Positions 29,384-38,773 are shown, numbered from the stretch's first letter. The stretch is DNA of 64,000 nt from Nonlabens ulvanivorans (GCF_000732625.1 NZ_JPJI01000032.1:1-64000), one strand, 5' to 3'. Notes: generated by a model from the sequence alone, not told the origin. Made by a program: numbers and translations.

Positions 29384-31411
29384 ATGAAAAAACTCTTTAC
29401 TTATCTATTTTTCTTGTCATCATTATTGGGGATTTCTCAAAACTCAGGAATCGAGAGCACTTTACCTATGGCGGTAAATAACATCATTGAAATTTGCCCA
29501 GGAGACACTATAGATTTCACGGCCATCGATGGCTCAAACTATATGTTTGAATGGGATTTTGGAAATTTAGGTAATCAAAATACTAGAGTTGTAAATCAAC
29601 AATTTAACAATTCAGGTGCGTTCTTTGTACAACTACGTACTACTGATCAAAATTCTAATCCAGTAGGCACAACAGATTATGTTACCGTTGTGGTTTCTCC
29701 AGAACCAGTTTTAGACTATACTGCAACGGATACGCCTATTCTATGTTTAGGAGATTCAATGGATATAACTACAACTTCACAAATAGATACAGTACTAACC
29801 TGTGATGATGCAGCTTTTGTAGCTGGCACAACTTTTTTACCTGATGGCAATGGAGTTAGCTACCAAACTGTAATAATAATAGATTGTTTTCCTGACGGTG
29901 CGACTTTAGTTAATCCAGCAAATTTCTTAGGTGTATGTATGAATATCGAACATTCTTATTTAGGCGATTTGAGAATAGAGTTAGTTGCTCCTAACGGGAC
30001 TGCGATAGATCTTATTACCTATCCTAACTCAGGTGGCGGAACTTTTCTAGGTGAACCAGTAGATGATGTGACAACGACTCCTGGCATAGGATATGATTAC
30101 TGTTTCACAACTCAAGCTACAACAACTATGACAACTGCAGCGATTACAAATACAACGATTCCTGCTGGTGATTACGCATCTGAAACGCCTTTTAATAACC
30201 TTACTGGAGTACCACTAAATGGAGTATGGAGATTAAGAATAACCGATAATTTGTCAATAGACAATGGATACATATTCAGCTGGTTTATGAAATTCGGAGT
30301 TGGTTTAGAATCTAGTGTGAATTACACTAACCCAGTAATAATAAGTGAATCATGGTCTTCAAGTCCAGATATAACTTCTACAGGAACAAATCAAATTTCA
30401 ATTACGCCTACACAGACAGGTTTGAATTGTTATGATTACACTACAACAGATAATAACGGCTGTACTTATACAGAACAATATTGTATAGATGTTCTTGATC
30501 CTCAAACAGATTTTGAAGCGGTTGATTTATACAGGTATGATAGTGACGGAAATGGCACTGAAGATTTTAATCTAGATTTTAATACTGCAAGAATTATTGG
30601 TGATTTAAACCCTATAACAACATCAGTTTTATACTACACAACTCTTGCAGATGCCCAATCGCAGACCAATCCTATTGGAAGTACTAGTGCTTTTGCAAAT
30701 ACGACCAATCCACAAACTATTTATGCGAGAGTGGATAATGCAAATATGTTATGTTCAAATATTATTGTAGATTTTGACTTATTACTTACTACCCAACCGC
30801 TCACAGATACAGATAATGATGGAATACCTGATTTAAGTGAAGATTTAAATGGAAACGGAAATCTTAATGATGATGATACTGATGGAGACGGAATACCTAA
30901 CTATCAAGATGATGACGATGATGGTGATGGTGTTCCTACCGCTATAGAGATAAGCGCTACTGGTTATAGAATAGAAAACATTCCTTTTCTCGATACAGAT
31001 GGAGATGGAATTGAAAACTATCTAGATGACGATGATGACGGAGATGGAGTTTTAACAATTAATGAAGACTACAATAACAATGGTGACCCAACAGATGATG
31101 ATACAGATGGATCTGGAATCCCAGATTTTCTCGAAGCAAATGTTACTTTAAGTATTACAAATATTGAAAAAGATGGATTCAGTATCTATCCTAACCCTTT
31201 AAACGGAAATAACTTTTCCATTAACTTCTTAAATCAAAACGGCCCTAGATATATTGAGGTATTAAATTTAAATGGTCGTTTAATTTTAAGCAAAGAACTT
31301 GATACTTCCTCAAATTCAATTAACATAGAATTACCTGAGCTTTCAACAGGAATGTATTTAGTTAGATTGAATAGAAATAGCTCCTTAATCTATAAATTGA
31401 TTAAAAGATAA
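29384..31411 (+). CDS. secreted TSP3-repeat protein with PKD-like, P-domain and type IX sorting domain
   Basis: 675 residues. Signal peptide MKKLFTYLFFLSSLLGISQ. Residues ~35-110 are PKD-like (YMFEWDFGNLG, GAFFVQLRT). Residues ~155-310 look like a proprotein-convertase P-domain (HSYLGDLRIELVAPNGT, GVWRLRITDNLSIDNGYI). Residues ~475-590 are thrombospondin type 3 Ca2+ repeats (DTDNDGIPD, DTDGDGIPN). The last ~75 residues form a type A type IX secretion sorting domain (FSIYPNPLNGNNF ... GMYLVRLNRNS ... KLIKR). It should be exported by Sec, passed through the type IX system and cut by PorU (both PorU and PorV are in this window). No catalytic domain seen, so an adhesin or structural surface protein is likely. 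Single-gene transcript with a strong terminator. Confidence 0.88.
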   Translation: MKKLFTYLFFLSSLLGISQNSGIESTLPMAVNNIIEICPGDTIDFTAIDGSNYMFEWDFGNLGNQNTRVVNQQFNNSGAFFVQLRTTDQNSNPVGTTDYVTVVVSPEPVLDYTATDTPILCLGDSMDITTTSQIDTVLTCDDAAFVAGTTFLPDGNGVSYQTVIIIDCFPDGATLVNPANFLGVCMNIEHSYLGDLRIELVAPNGTAIDLITYPNSGGGTFLGEPVDDVTTTPGIGYDYCFTTQATTTMTTAAITNTTIPAGDYASETPFNNLTGVPLNGVWRLRITDNLSIDNGYIFSWFMKFGVGLESSVNYTNPVIISESWSSSPDITSTGTNQISITPTQTGLNCYDYTTTDNNGCTYTEQYCIDVLDPQTDFEAVDLYRYDSDGNGTEDFNLDFNTARIIGDLNPITTSVLYYTTLADAQSQTNPIGSTSAFANTTNPQTIYARVDNANMLCSNIIVDFDLLLTTQPLTDTDNDGIPDLSEDLNGNGNLNDDDTDGDGIPNYQDDDDDGDGVPTAIEISATGYRIENIPFLDTDGDGIENYLDDDDDGDGVLTINEDYNNNGDPTDDDTDGSGIPDFLEANVTLSITNIEKDGFSIYPNPLNGNNFSINFLNQNGPRYIEVLNLNGRLILSKELDTSSNSINIELPELSTGMYLVRLNRNSSLIYKLIKR

Positions 31412-31425
31412 TGGTTAACCTCAAT

Positions 31426-31466
31426 AAAAAAGCCCCAAAATCTATATTAGATTTTGGGGCTTTTTT
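31426..31466. terminator. bidirectional terminator between the TSP3 protein gene and the PLP enzyme
   Basis: Perfect 18-bp arms (31426-31443 and 31449-31466) rich in CCCC/GGGG at the centre, with runs of A on the left and T on the right. It can stop transcription from both convergent genes. Confidence 0.88.
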
Positions 31467-31481
31467 GACTTAATTAAATTC

Positions 31482-32498
31482 TTATTTATCATCCTCAGGA
31501 TAAGAACCATCTTCGTTAATGTATCCTTTTTCTAGCATCCAATCATCGTTAAAAAACTTCCCTACATAACGACTACCATGATCATGGAATAAGATTACTA
31601 CCACATCATCTTTAGTAAAGCCATGCTCCTTATGAATTTGTTTTAAACCTTTAATGGCTGCTCCGGCACTGTTTCCTAAAAACATTCCTTCTTCTTTTGC
31701 CAGTCTTCTAGTGTAAACAGCGGCATCTTTATCAGTCACTTTAGTAAAACCATCTATGACTTCAAAACGCACATTAAGCGGTAAAATGTCTTCACCTATC
31801 CCTTCGGTCACATAAGAATGAATTTCATTCTCATCAAAAATTCCCGTCTCGTGATATTTTTTAAAAACTGAACCATAGGTATCTATTCCCCAAATCTTAA
31901 CATTGGGATTTTGTAACTTTAAATAAGTTCCTACTCCAGATATTGTTCCTCCAGTTCCTACACCTACTACAAAGTGAGTCACCTTACCTTCGGTTTGTTT
32001 CCATATCTCTGGACCTGTACTTTGATAATGAGCCTTACAATTAGACGGGTTATCATATTGATTTACATACCAAGAATTAGGAATCTCCTCACTCAATCTT
32101 TTACTGGTAGAATAATAAGAACGTGGATCATCGGGCTCTACGTTAGTTGGGCACACGTGAACTTCAGCTCCTACAGCACGTAGGATATCCATTTTTTCCT
32201 TAGACTGCTTATCTGCAAGAACGCATATAAGCTTGTAACCCTTCATTATAGCGGCTAGGGCAAGTCCCATTCCTGTATTACCACTAGTTCCTTCTATGAT
32301 AGTACCACCTGGTTGTAATCTTCCATCAGCCTCTGCGTCTTCAATCATTGTTAAAGCCATGCGATCTTTTACAGAGTTCCCTGGATTAAAAGTTTCATAC
32401 TTTGCAAGTACAAGACATGGTAAGTCCTCTACTAGTTTATTCATCTTAACTAGAGGTGTATTACCTATCGTACCTAGTATATTTTCTACGTATTCCAT
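31482..32498 (-). CDS. PLP-dependent cysteine synthase / cystathionine beta-synthase family enzyme
   Basis: 338 residues. Fold-type II PLP enzyme: the Schiff-base lysine is K44 in NPGNSVKDR, the substrate loop is TSGNTG (71-76) and the phosphate loop is GVGTGGTISG (~176-185). The sequence resembles the catalytic core of cystathionine beta-synthase more than CysK (NQYDNPSNCKAHYQSTGPEIW, HDHGSRYVGKFFNDDWM) but has no CBS domains. It could make cysteine from O-acetylserine or cystathionine from serine and homocysteine; sequence alone does not decide. It is transcribed alone, with an inverted repeat over its likely promoter. Confidence 0.85.
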   Translation of the reverse strand: MEYVENILGTIGNTPLVKMNKLVEDLPCLVLAKYETFNPGNSVKDRMALTMIEDAEADGRLQPGGTIIEGTSGNTGMGLALAAIMKGYKLICVLADKQSKEKMDILRAVGAEVHVCPTNVEPDDPRSYYSTSKRLSEEIPNSWYVNQYDNPSNCKAHYQSTGPEIWKQTEGKVTHFVVGVGTGGTISGVGTYLKLQNPNVKIWGIDTYGSVFKKYHETGIFDENEIHSYVTEGIGEDILPLNVRFEVIDGFTKVTDKDAAVYTRRLAKEEGMFLGNSAGAAIKGLKQIHKEHGFTKDDVVVILFHDHGSRYVGKFFNDDWMLEKGYINEDGSYPEDDK

Positions 32499-32511
32499 AT
32501 TCCTATTTGAA

Positions 32512-32533
32512 ATGCAAAAATAATGTTTTGCAT
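32512..32533. promoter_or_regulatory. inverted repeat over the promoter of the PLP enzyme gene
   Basis: Arms ATGCAAAA (32512-32519) and TTTTGCAT (32526-32533) around 6 bases. The minus-strand TATTTTTG (-7 type, 32515-32522) lies inside, about 17 bases upstream of the ATG. It looks like an operator but could be chance in AT-rich DNA. Confidence 0.4.
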
Positions 32534-32583
32534 AAGTTCTTAGACCTCTATAGCATTATTGATTTGTTAATTGATTTTAATGA

Positions 32584-32599
32584 CGCTTTCGCGGAAGCG
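32584..32599. repeat. CGCTTTCGCGAAAGCG palindrome, one mismatch, intergenic
   Basis: 15 of 16 bases match (CGCTTTCGCGGAAGCG). It lies between the PLP enzyme promoter and the end of the permease gene. Confidence 0.8.
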
Positions 32600-32633
32600 A
32601 AATAAAAAGAAAACTATCCTCTTAAATAGCTGA

Positions 32634-33881
32634 TTACTCAAATCTCATCGCCTTAACGGGTGATATTTTACTTATTATAAACGAAGGTATTATGAGAACT
32701 AATAAACACAATATAAACGTCCCTAAATTAAGAGCAATCACATGCCAAAGTGATAGATAAACTGGCGCCTCAGTGACATAATAGGTTGATGGATCTAAAG
32801 TAAATGGACTAAAGAAATATTGAATACCTATCAGCCCTAGACCGATAACATTCCCTATAACGAGTCCTTGTAAAATCAGGCTCATCGCATTATATAAAAA
32901 GATTTTGCGGACTAGCCAGTTACCAGCACCTAGTGCTTTTAATATACCTATCATACGTGTGCGATCTAATATAAGAACCAGTAATGCGGTGATCATATTT
33001 ATGATACCTACGATAAGAATAATCGCTATAATACCATAAACATTAGAATCTAATAATGCAAGCCATGAGAAAATGGTTGGATATTGCTGTTTTATGGTTT
33101 GACTGTTTAATAGCGAGTCAGTGTTTTGAAATATCTTTATACCTAATTGATCTAGATTATCAAAGTCATCGATAAAGACTTCAAATTTTCCAATTTGGTC
33201 ATTTTCCCATTTATTAATTTTTTGAATATGCCTTATATCACCTATAATAAATTTAGTATCGTACTCTTCTAGACCGCTATCATAAATTCCTGAAACTGTA
33301 AATCCTCTTGAAATGGTCGGATTACCGTTTGATGATGCATTAGGTTTCACAAAATAAGTAGGTGCCTTATCACCAACTTTAAGTCGCAACCTGCGTGCAA
33401 TATCATCTGATATTAGAATTTCTCTTGTAACACTTTCTAAAGTCATATCAGGCAATGCACCATCTATTAAAAAGTCTTTAAAGTAAGTCCAGTCATAATC
33501 GGTACCTACACCTTTAAGAATGATACCTTCAAAATCTTTTTCGGTTCTAATCATTCCACCTAATGTGGCCACTGCTTGCACATGTACTACCTCTGGAACA
33601 GATTCAAACTCTGGATAAAAAACTTGATTTATAGAGATAGGTTTTACAGTTGTAATAGAGTTATTGCGGTCATAAAGGGAAATACTGACGTGTCCATTAA
33701 AGGCACTCACTTTTTCTTTTATCTTTTTTTGCAGCCCAACACCAGTAGCAATGGCTATTAACATAACTATCACTCCTATCGCGATTGCTGCAATTGCAAT
33801 TTTTATAATCGGTGCACTTACGCTATTTTTATAGGCGGCACTACTTTGCACTCTTTTTGCTATGAAATACTCTAAATTCAC
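32634..33881 (-). CDS. ABC transporter permease, LolC/LolE (FtsX/MacB) type
   Basis: 415 residues from a GTG at 33881; an in-frame stop precedes it. TM1 (~26-48, IKIAIAAIAIGVIVMLIAIATG) is followed by a large periplasmic MacB-like domain (~50-270) and three C-terminal helices around VYGIIAIILIVGIINMITALLVLIL, GLVIGNVIGLGLIGIQYFF and LWHVIALNLGTFILCLLVLII. The signature RTRMIGILKALGA marks the FtsX-type coupling helix. In proteobacteria LolCDE releases lipoproteins from the inner membrane; this is the likely role, but no LolD ATPase is adjacent. Its start overlaps the start of the divergent DUF1343 gene. Confidence 0.85.
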   Translation of the reverse strand: MNLEYFIAKRVQSSAAYKNSVSAPIIKIAIAAIAIGVIVMLIAIATGVGLQKKIKEKVSAFNGHVSISLYDRNNSITTVKPISINQVFYPEFESVPEVVHVQAVATLGGMIRTEKDFEGIILKGVGTDYDWTYFKDFLIDGALPDMTLESVTREILISDDIARRLRLKVGDKAPTYFVKPNASSNGNPTISRGFTVSGIYDSGLEEYDTKFIIGDIRHIQKINKWENDQIGKFEVFIDDFDNLDQLGIKIFQNTDSLLNSQTIKQQYPTIFSWLALLDSNVYGIIAIILIVGIINMITALLVLILDRTRMIGILKALGAGNWLVRKIFLYNAMSLILQGLVIGNVIGLGLIGIQYFFSPFTLDPSTYYVTEAPVYLSLWHVIALNLGTFILCLLVLIIPSFIISKISPVKAMRFE

Positions 33882-35184
33882 TTATTCTTTTATGATTTTC
33901 AAATATACCATATTAGCTATCGCTTTAACCATGATTTCTTGCGATGCAAAAATCAATCATAAAAATAAAACGACTGCTAAGGCTGAAAAAGTATCTGATT
34001 CTTTAGTTGCTAGTCGCAAAGTGATACAATCTAAAAATGCTTTAGAAAACCAACCTACTCCTGCCGCAGACAACATACAACAGTGGATTGCCTTATTTAA
34101 AGGACGCAATGTTGCTGTTGTAAGCAATCAAACTAGCGTGGTAAGATCGAGTGTAAAAAACAATAAAACTAACTGGGATGAACCTGAGGTTGTTACCTAC
34201 ACACATTTAGTAGACACCTTATTAAGTCGTGGTGTACTAGTCAAAAAAGTTTTTGCACCAGAGCATGGTTTCCGAGGTACGGCAGATGCTGGTGCGAGCA
34301 TAAAAGATGGAATCGATTCAAAAACTGGACTACCTATCATCTCTCTTTACGGTTCTAATAAAAAACCTACTGAAGAACAACTTGCAGATGTTGACATTGT
34401 CATTTTTGATATACAGGATGTAGGAGCAAGATTCTACACATATATCTCTACGTTGCACTATGTAATGGAAGCCTGCTCCAGGCTAGATAAAAAAGTAGTG
34501 GTATTAGACAGACCTAACCCAAATGGACATTATATCGACGGACCTATCTTAGAACCTGCGCACAAAAGTTTTGTAGGTATGCATCCAGTGCCTGTTGTAC
34601 ATGGTATGACGATAGGTGAGTATGCTCAAATGATTAATGGAGAGAGATGGCTAGAATATGGTTTAAAATGTGACCTGATGGTGTTGAAAATGAACAATTA
34701 TCGAAGAACAGATTATTATTCTTTACCTATAAAACCTTCTCCCAACTTACCTAACGATCAAGCCATAAACCTTTATCCTAGTTTATGTTTTTTTGAAGGA
34801 ACAGACATTAGTGTAGGTCGTGGTACTGAAATGCAGTTTCAGATCTATGGATCACCTGTACTTGCAAAATACAGAGACTTTTCTTTTACGCCTACACCTA
34901 ACGAAGGAGCAAAAAGACCATTGCATAACGGGAAGAAATGTTTCGGCGTAGATTTGAGAAGCTACCCAAAACTTGATCAAATAAATCTAGATTTTTTAAT
35001 TGACGCTTACGCAAAAGCGCCTTCAAAAAAGAACTTTTTTAATTCATTTTTCACCAATCTAGCCGGTACAGAAAACTTGCAAAAACAAATTGAAGCGGGA
35101 ATGACCGCTAGCGAGATAAGAGCTAGTTGGGAAAATGACCTAAAAGCTTATGACGTGATGAGGCAACCATACCTATTGTACTAA
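33862..35184 (+). CDS. DUF1343 lipoprotein, NamZ-like exo-N-acetylmuramidase
   Basis: 440 residues from the first ATG; ATG at 33892 is an equally good start and leaves a compact lipoprotein signal MIFKYTILAIALTMISC. The lipobox is MISC with C27 of the long form. The DUF1343 core is clear: VAVVSNQTSVV, FAPEHGFRGTADAGA, GLPIISLYGSNKKPT, DIVIFDIQDVGARFYTYIST, DRPNPNG, PNLPNDQAINLYPSLCFFEGT and VGRGTEMQFQIYG. DUF1343 proteins include NamZ, which removes non-reducing MurNAc from peptidoglycan fragments. It would act in the periplasm in wall recycling. Near residue 380 the sequence AYAKA is encoded by a degenerate palindrome copy. Confidence 0.88.
   Translation: MKYSKFTYSFMIFKYTILAIALTMISCDAKINHKNKTTAKAEKVSDSLVASRKVIQSKNALENQPTPAADNIQQWIALFKGRNVAVVSNQTSVVRSSVKNNKTNWDEPEVVTYTHLVDTLLSRGVLVKKVFAPEHGFRGTADAGASIKDGIDSKTGLPIISLYGSNKKPTEEQLADVDIVIFDIQDVGARFYTYISTLHYVMEACSRLDKKVVVLDRPNPNGHYIDGPILEPAHKSFVGMHPVPVVHGMTIGEYAQMINGERWLEYGLKCDLMVLKMNNYRRTDYYSLPIKPSPNLPNDQAINLYPSLCFFEGTDISVGRGTEMQFQIYGSPVLAKYRDFSFTPTPNEGAKRPLHNGKKCFGVDLRSYPKLDQINLDFLIDAYAKAPSKKNFFNSFFTNLAGTENLQKQIEAGMTASEIRASWENDLKAYDVMRQPYLLY
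35004..35019. repeat. degenerate copy of the CGCTTTCGCGAAAGCG palindrome (in coding DNA)
   Basis: 14 of 16 bases match (CGCTTACGCAAAAGCG). Read on the plus strand as AYAKA in the DUF1343 protein, the same frame as AFAKA elsewhere. Confidence 0.55.
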
Positions 35185-35200
35185 CTTATAATTATTACTT

Positions 35201-35644
35201 ATGAAATCTTTTTTTGAAATAGAGGCTTATCAAGAATTACAAGAACGTATTGATAATATAACCATAGATAGCAATGCGCAATGGGGAAAGATGAATGGTT
35301 CACAAATGCTAAACCACTGTCAGGCGCCTATAAAAATCGCGTTAGGTAAATCAGATGTCACCATGAAATCTAACTGGCTGATTAAAGTCCTATTTAAAAA
35401 AATGATGTACAGTCCAAAGCCATTCAAGAAAAACGCACCTACACCACCACAGTTTAGAAGTTTAGGGGACTATGATTTTAATATAGAAAAAATAGAATTA
35501 CAGAAATGGATGAATGAGTTGTGGGAAGATCGCAATAATGAGAATCGTAAGCCGCATCCTGTTTTTGGTGATTTTACTAAAGATCAATGGGGCATCATGC
35601 AATGGAAACACTTAAACCATCATTTTGAACAGTTTGGTGTTTAA
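35201..35644 (+). CDS. DUF1569 family protein
   Basis: 147 residues, soluble. It begins MKSFFEIEAYQELQERIDNI and carries WGKMNGSQMLNHCQAPIKIALGK and FGDFTKDQWGIMQWKHLNHHFEQF. The spaced histidines (NHC near residue 45, HLNHHFEQF near the end) match the DinB-like four-helix DUF1569 fold that usually holds a metal. Function unknown. It follows the DUF1343 gene by 16 bases and is probably on the same transcript. Confidence 0.8.
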   Translation: MKSFFEIEAYQELQERIDNITIDSNAQWGKMNGSQMLNHCQAPIKIALGKSDVTMKSNWLIKVLFKKMMYSPKPFKKNAPTPPQFRSLGDYDFNIEKIELQKWMNELWEDRNNENRKPHPVFGDFTKDQWGIMQWKHLNHHFEQFGV

Positions 35645-35662
35645 AAAGTGTAAGTTTTATAC

Positions 35663-36388
35663 TTATTCTCTAACCATATATAAGTAAGTCTTCTCTTTTA
35701 GATGTTGTACGATCATGTATTCCTCAAACACTTGAATTATAGCATACATTCTATTCTCTTCAGCATCAGGCTTTATGAATACTAGTTCTTGGGTATCCAT
35801 ATCGATTTGATATTCTTCTACAGTTTGTATACCTGAAATACCTAGAGCAACCTCTTCTTCTGTTATAAAATTAAAGGTTATCATCATACCTATCATCTCA
35901 TACATTCCACCACCTTCAACACCTTCTGCCGCTTTTACCTCTTGCACCTTCCACTTACCCAATAAGGATTCTGTTTTAAATGATTGTAATGCATATTTAT
36001 CTTCAGTTAAATAACTATAAGTTTTTTGATTTTTGAAGTCTCCTTTTGCAAATAACAATCTCGCATTTCCAGATTCCATTCTAGCCGTTCCATCGTCCAG
36101 CAAAATAAATTTATCACCTTTATCTAAAAGCAAAGTATCGCCAGATTTAGTATAACTAGACTCTTGTACTTCACCCATAAACTGCATCTGATAAATTTCA
36201 GTATCTAGTATTTCAAGTTTCATCTCTTGAAACATATTAGTTACTAACCTGATTTTTTCTTCATCAATACTTTCCATAGCGCTACGGTCCAATTCTTTAA
36301 AAGACCATAAACCTATATAATCCAAGGACTCTTGGGCTACAGAAACAAAAGAAACCGTAAATAGCAAAAAACAGATAATTAACTTCAT
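35663..36388 (-). CDS. hypothetical secreted protein
   Basis: 241 residues, not recognised. A clear signal peptide MKLIICFLLFTVSFVSVAQ predicts periplasmic or secreted location. Two similar halves are visible: IGLWSFKELDRSAMESIDEEKIRLVTNMFQEMKLEILD near the start and LLGKWKVQEVKAAEGVEGGGMYEMIGMMITFNF near residue 140, each with the G-W start seen in lipocalin-like beta barrels. A lipocalin-like duplicated fold is a guess. It is convergent with DUF1569 (18-base gap) and has no terminator that I can see. Confidence 0.75.
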   Translation of the reverse strand: MKLIICFLLFTVSFVSVAQESLDYIGLWSFKELDRSAMESIDEEKIRLVTNMFQEMKLEILDTEIYQMQFMGEVQESSYTKSGDTLLLDKGDKFILLDDGTARMESGNARLLFAKGDFKNQKTYSYLTEDKYALQSFKTESLLGKWKVQEVKAAEGVEGGGMYEMIGMMITFNFITEEEVALGISGIQTVEEYQIDMDTQELVFIKPDAEENRMYAIIQVFEEYMIVQHLKEKTYLYMVRE

Positions 36389-36435
36389 TATATAAGGTAT
36401 GTATTAATAAATATTCAAATAAAGATAGTACAAAT

Positions 36436-36472
36436 AAAACAGCCCTTTGAAATGATTTCAAAGGGCTGTTTT
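36436..36472 (-). terminator. obgE terminator
   Basis: Almost perfect dyad: arms 36436-36453 and 36455-36472 (AACAGCCCTTTGAAAT type), with A-run and T-run flanks, immediately past the obgE stop. Pairing near the centre will open to a small loop. Confidence 0.85.
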
Positions 36473-36474
36473 AT

Positions 36475-37482
36475 TTACTCATTAAGCATTTGCCACAAGC
36501 GATCTTTCAATTCTTGCATATGAAATTGTGATAACGAAGAAATGAACATATAAGGCGCGCCATCAAAAGCACCTTCCTCATCAAGACCTTCTTTCATTTG
36601 CTCCATTAATTCTTCATCCAGCATATCGGCTTTTGAAATACAGACAAATCTATTTTTATCAAGCAATTCTGGATTGTATTTTTTCAATTCCCGTAACAGG
36701 ATATCATACTCTGCACTGATATCATCTGAATCTGCAGGAATAAGAAATAATAAAGTAGAATTACGTTCTATGTGTCTTAAAAAACGATGCCCAAGACCTT
36801 TTCCGTCTGCTGCACCTTCAATAATTCCAGGTATATCTGCAATTACAAATGATTTAAAATCACGGTATTCTACAATTCCAAGATTAGGTTTTAAAGTAGT
36901 AAACTCATAGTTAGCAATCTTAGGTTTTGCACTAGTAATTACAGAAAGCAATGTTGATTTTCCAGCATTAGGAAATCCTACCAGACCAACATCTGCCAGT
37001 ACTTTCATTTCAAATACAGCATCTAGAGATGTACCTTCCATACCTTGCTGGGCATAACGAGGCGTTTGTCTAGTAGAGCTTTTAAAATGCCAGTTACCAC
37101 GACCGCCTTTACCACCTTCACAGATTACAAATTCTGCTCCATCTTCAAGCATTTCATAAATCACATTACCGGTTTCAGAATCTTTAACGACCGTACCTAG
37201 TGGTAAATCGATATATACATCATCTCCATCTTCACCAGTACGTCGTTGCTTTGCTCCATTTCCACCTTGAGCAGATTTAAAGTGACGTTTATACTTAAAA
37301 TGATACAATGTCCATAAGTTCTTGCTACCACGCAAGATTATATGACCACCACGACCACCATCACCACCATCTGGACCACCTTTATCGATGTACTTTTCTC
37401 TGTGCAAGTGCGTGCTTCCTTTACCGCCGCGACCTGACTCAAGATGTACTTTAGTATAGTCTACAAAATTTCCTTCGGTCAT
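36475..37482 (-). CDS. obgE: GTPase Obg/CgtA
   Basis: 335 residues. The glycine-rich Obg fold is residues 1-~160 ([45 protein letters not shown]). The G domain has G1 GFPNAGKST (169-177), G3 DIPG, and G4-like SKAD. No C-terminal OCT extension, common in this phylum. Obg binds the 50S subunit, helps late assembly and links to (p)ppGpp. It follows hpt-adk by 162 bases on the same strand, as often seen in Flavobacteriia. Confidence 0.95.
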   Translation of the reverse strand: MTEGNFVDYTKVHLESGRGGKGSTHLHREKYIDKGGPDGGDGGRGGHIILRGSKNLWTLYHFKYKRHFKSAQGGNGAKQRRTGEDGDDVYIDLPLGTVVKDSETGNVIYEMLEDGAEFVICEGGKGGRGNWHFKSSTRQTPRYAQQGMEGTSLDAVFEMKVLADVGLVGFPNAGKSTLLSVITSAKPKIANYEFTTLKPNLGIVEYRDFKSFVIADIPGIIEGAADGKGLGHRFLRHIERNSTLLFLIPADSDDISAEYDILLRELKKYNPELLDKNRFVCISKADMLDEELMEQMKEGLDEEGAFDGAPYMFISSLSQFHMQELKDRLWQMLNE

Positions 37483-37644
37483 TGTTTTTTATCTAATGTC
37501 TGATAACGGTTCATCGTCATCAGTTAATTGTTTGTATGTTACTCTTGCAAAACTCGTTGTTACCTACTATAAGAGTAGAAACATCAAGGTTATAATTTAA
37601 AACACCTAAACCTTCCGTTTATTTAACTTCGGTTTTTTATAGTC

Positions 37645-38748
37645 TTAAAGCTTATCAAACTCCACACTTAATCGAGCTGTTATTTCATCTAGTGCTCCTA
37701 CACCATCTACTCCATGATACTTATCTTGTGCTGTATAGTAATCTTTAAGTGGCGCTGTTTGCTTGTAATAGACAGCGATACGATCTCTTATCACTCCTTC
37801 ACTTGCATCATCTGCTCTACCGCTTGCTTTTCCTCTTTCTAATAATCTTTCAACTAGAACTTCATCATCTACTTCTAGCGCAACCATACCGGCAATCTCA
37901 GATCCTTTTGAAGCTAATAATTCATCTAATGCCTTTGCTTGCGCATCTGTTCTAGGAAAACCATCAAAAATAAATCCTGCTGCATCTGGTGTTTTTTCCA
38001 CCTCAGCGTTAAGCATTTTAATAGTTACTTCATCTGGCACTAGGTTTCCTTTATCCATGAAGGATTTTGCAAGTGTTCCTAATTCTGTTCCATTTTTGAT
38101 GTTATAACGAAACACGTCTCCTGTAGAGATATGAACTAGTCCGTATTTTTCTTTTAAACGTTCTGCTTGGGTTCCTTTTCCGGCTCCTGGAGGACCGAAT
38201 AAAACAATGTTTTTCATGCGTTGTGTTTGTACGTAAAGTTCAGGCAAATTGCGCCCTAAATTATCATAATCCATGCCGTATCCCACGACAAATTTGTTCT
38301 CAATATTTAAACCCACAAAATCGATTTTCAATTCTCGATTATAAACTTCTGGCTTTAAAAATAGCGTCGCTACATGTAAAGCAGTAGGATTGTGTTTTAG
38401 CAGCTTTCGCGAAAGCATGTCAACAGTTAATCCTGTATCTACAATATCTTCTACGATAACAACTGTTCTATCGGTAAGGTCTATATCAACATTTAAAGTC
38501 TCTACTAACTCACCAGTGGAAGATGTCCCTTCATAACTAGAAGCTCTTAAAAAAGCAATCTCACAATCATGATTAAACTTGCGTGTCAAGTCTGCCATGA
38601 CCATGTAACTACCATTGAGTATTCCTAAAAAGACGGGCTTTTTATCTGCAAGATCTCTATTGAGCTGGTATGCGAGGTTGTTAACGGCATCGCTTATTTG
38701 AGTTGCCGTTAGAAAAGGTTTGAAATAGAGGTCGTGAATCTTAATCAC
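37645..38748 (-). CDS. adk: fused hypoxanthine phosphoribosyltransferase - adenylate kinase
   Basis: 367 residues from GTG at 38748, the only in-frame start after a stop. Residues 1-~175 form a purine phosphoribosyltransferase with the PRPP loop VVIVEDIVDTGLTV (96-109). From M178 a complete adenylate kinase begins: P-loop GPPGAGKGT (185-193), GDVFRYNIKNGT, FIFDGFPRTDAQA and the short LID loop ERGKASGRADD. It joins salvage of hypoxanthine/guanine to AMP phosphorylation in one cytoplasmic chain. An internal start at the adk ATG (M178) could give free adenylate kinase. The LSRK peptide at 112-115 comes from a palindrome copy. Divergent from purK. Confidence 0.92.
   Translation of the reverse strand: MIKIHDLYFKPFLTATQISDAVNNLAYQLNRDLADKKPVFLGILNGSYMVMADLTRKFNHDCEIAFLRASSYEGTSSTGELVETLNVDIDLTDRTVVIVEDIVDTGLTVDMLSRKLLKHNPTALHVATLFLKPEVYNRELKIDFVGLNIENKFVVGYGMDYDNLGRNLPELYVQTQRMKNIVLFGPPGAGKGTQAERLKEKYGLVHISTGDVFRYNIKNGTELGTLAKSFMDKGNLVPDEVTIKMLNAEVEKTPDAAGFIFDGFPRTDAQAKALDELLASKGSEIAGMVALEVDDEVLVERLLERGKASGRADDASEGVIRDRIAVYYKQTAPLKDYYTAQDKYHGVDGVGALDEITARLSVEFDKL
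38402..38417. repeat. CGCTTTCGCGAAAGCG palindrome, 14/16, in coding DNA
   Basis: AGCTTTCGCGAAAGCA; the central 14 bases are perfect. Read on the minus strand as LSRK in the hpt part of hpt-adk. Confidence 0.8.
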
Positions 38749-38765
38749 TTCTTAAATATTTTATG

Positions 38766-38773
38766 CAAAGATA
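38766..38773 (-). promoter_or_regulatory. candidate -7 element of hpt-adk
   Basis: Minus-strand TATCTTTG fits TAnnTTTG, 17 bases upstream of the GTG start. The -33 side is weak. Confidence 0.45.
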
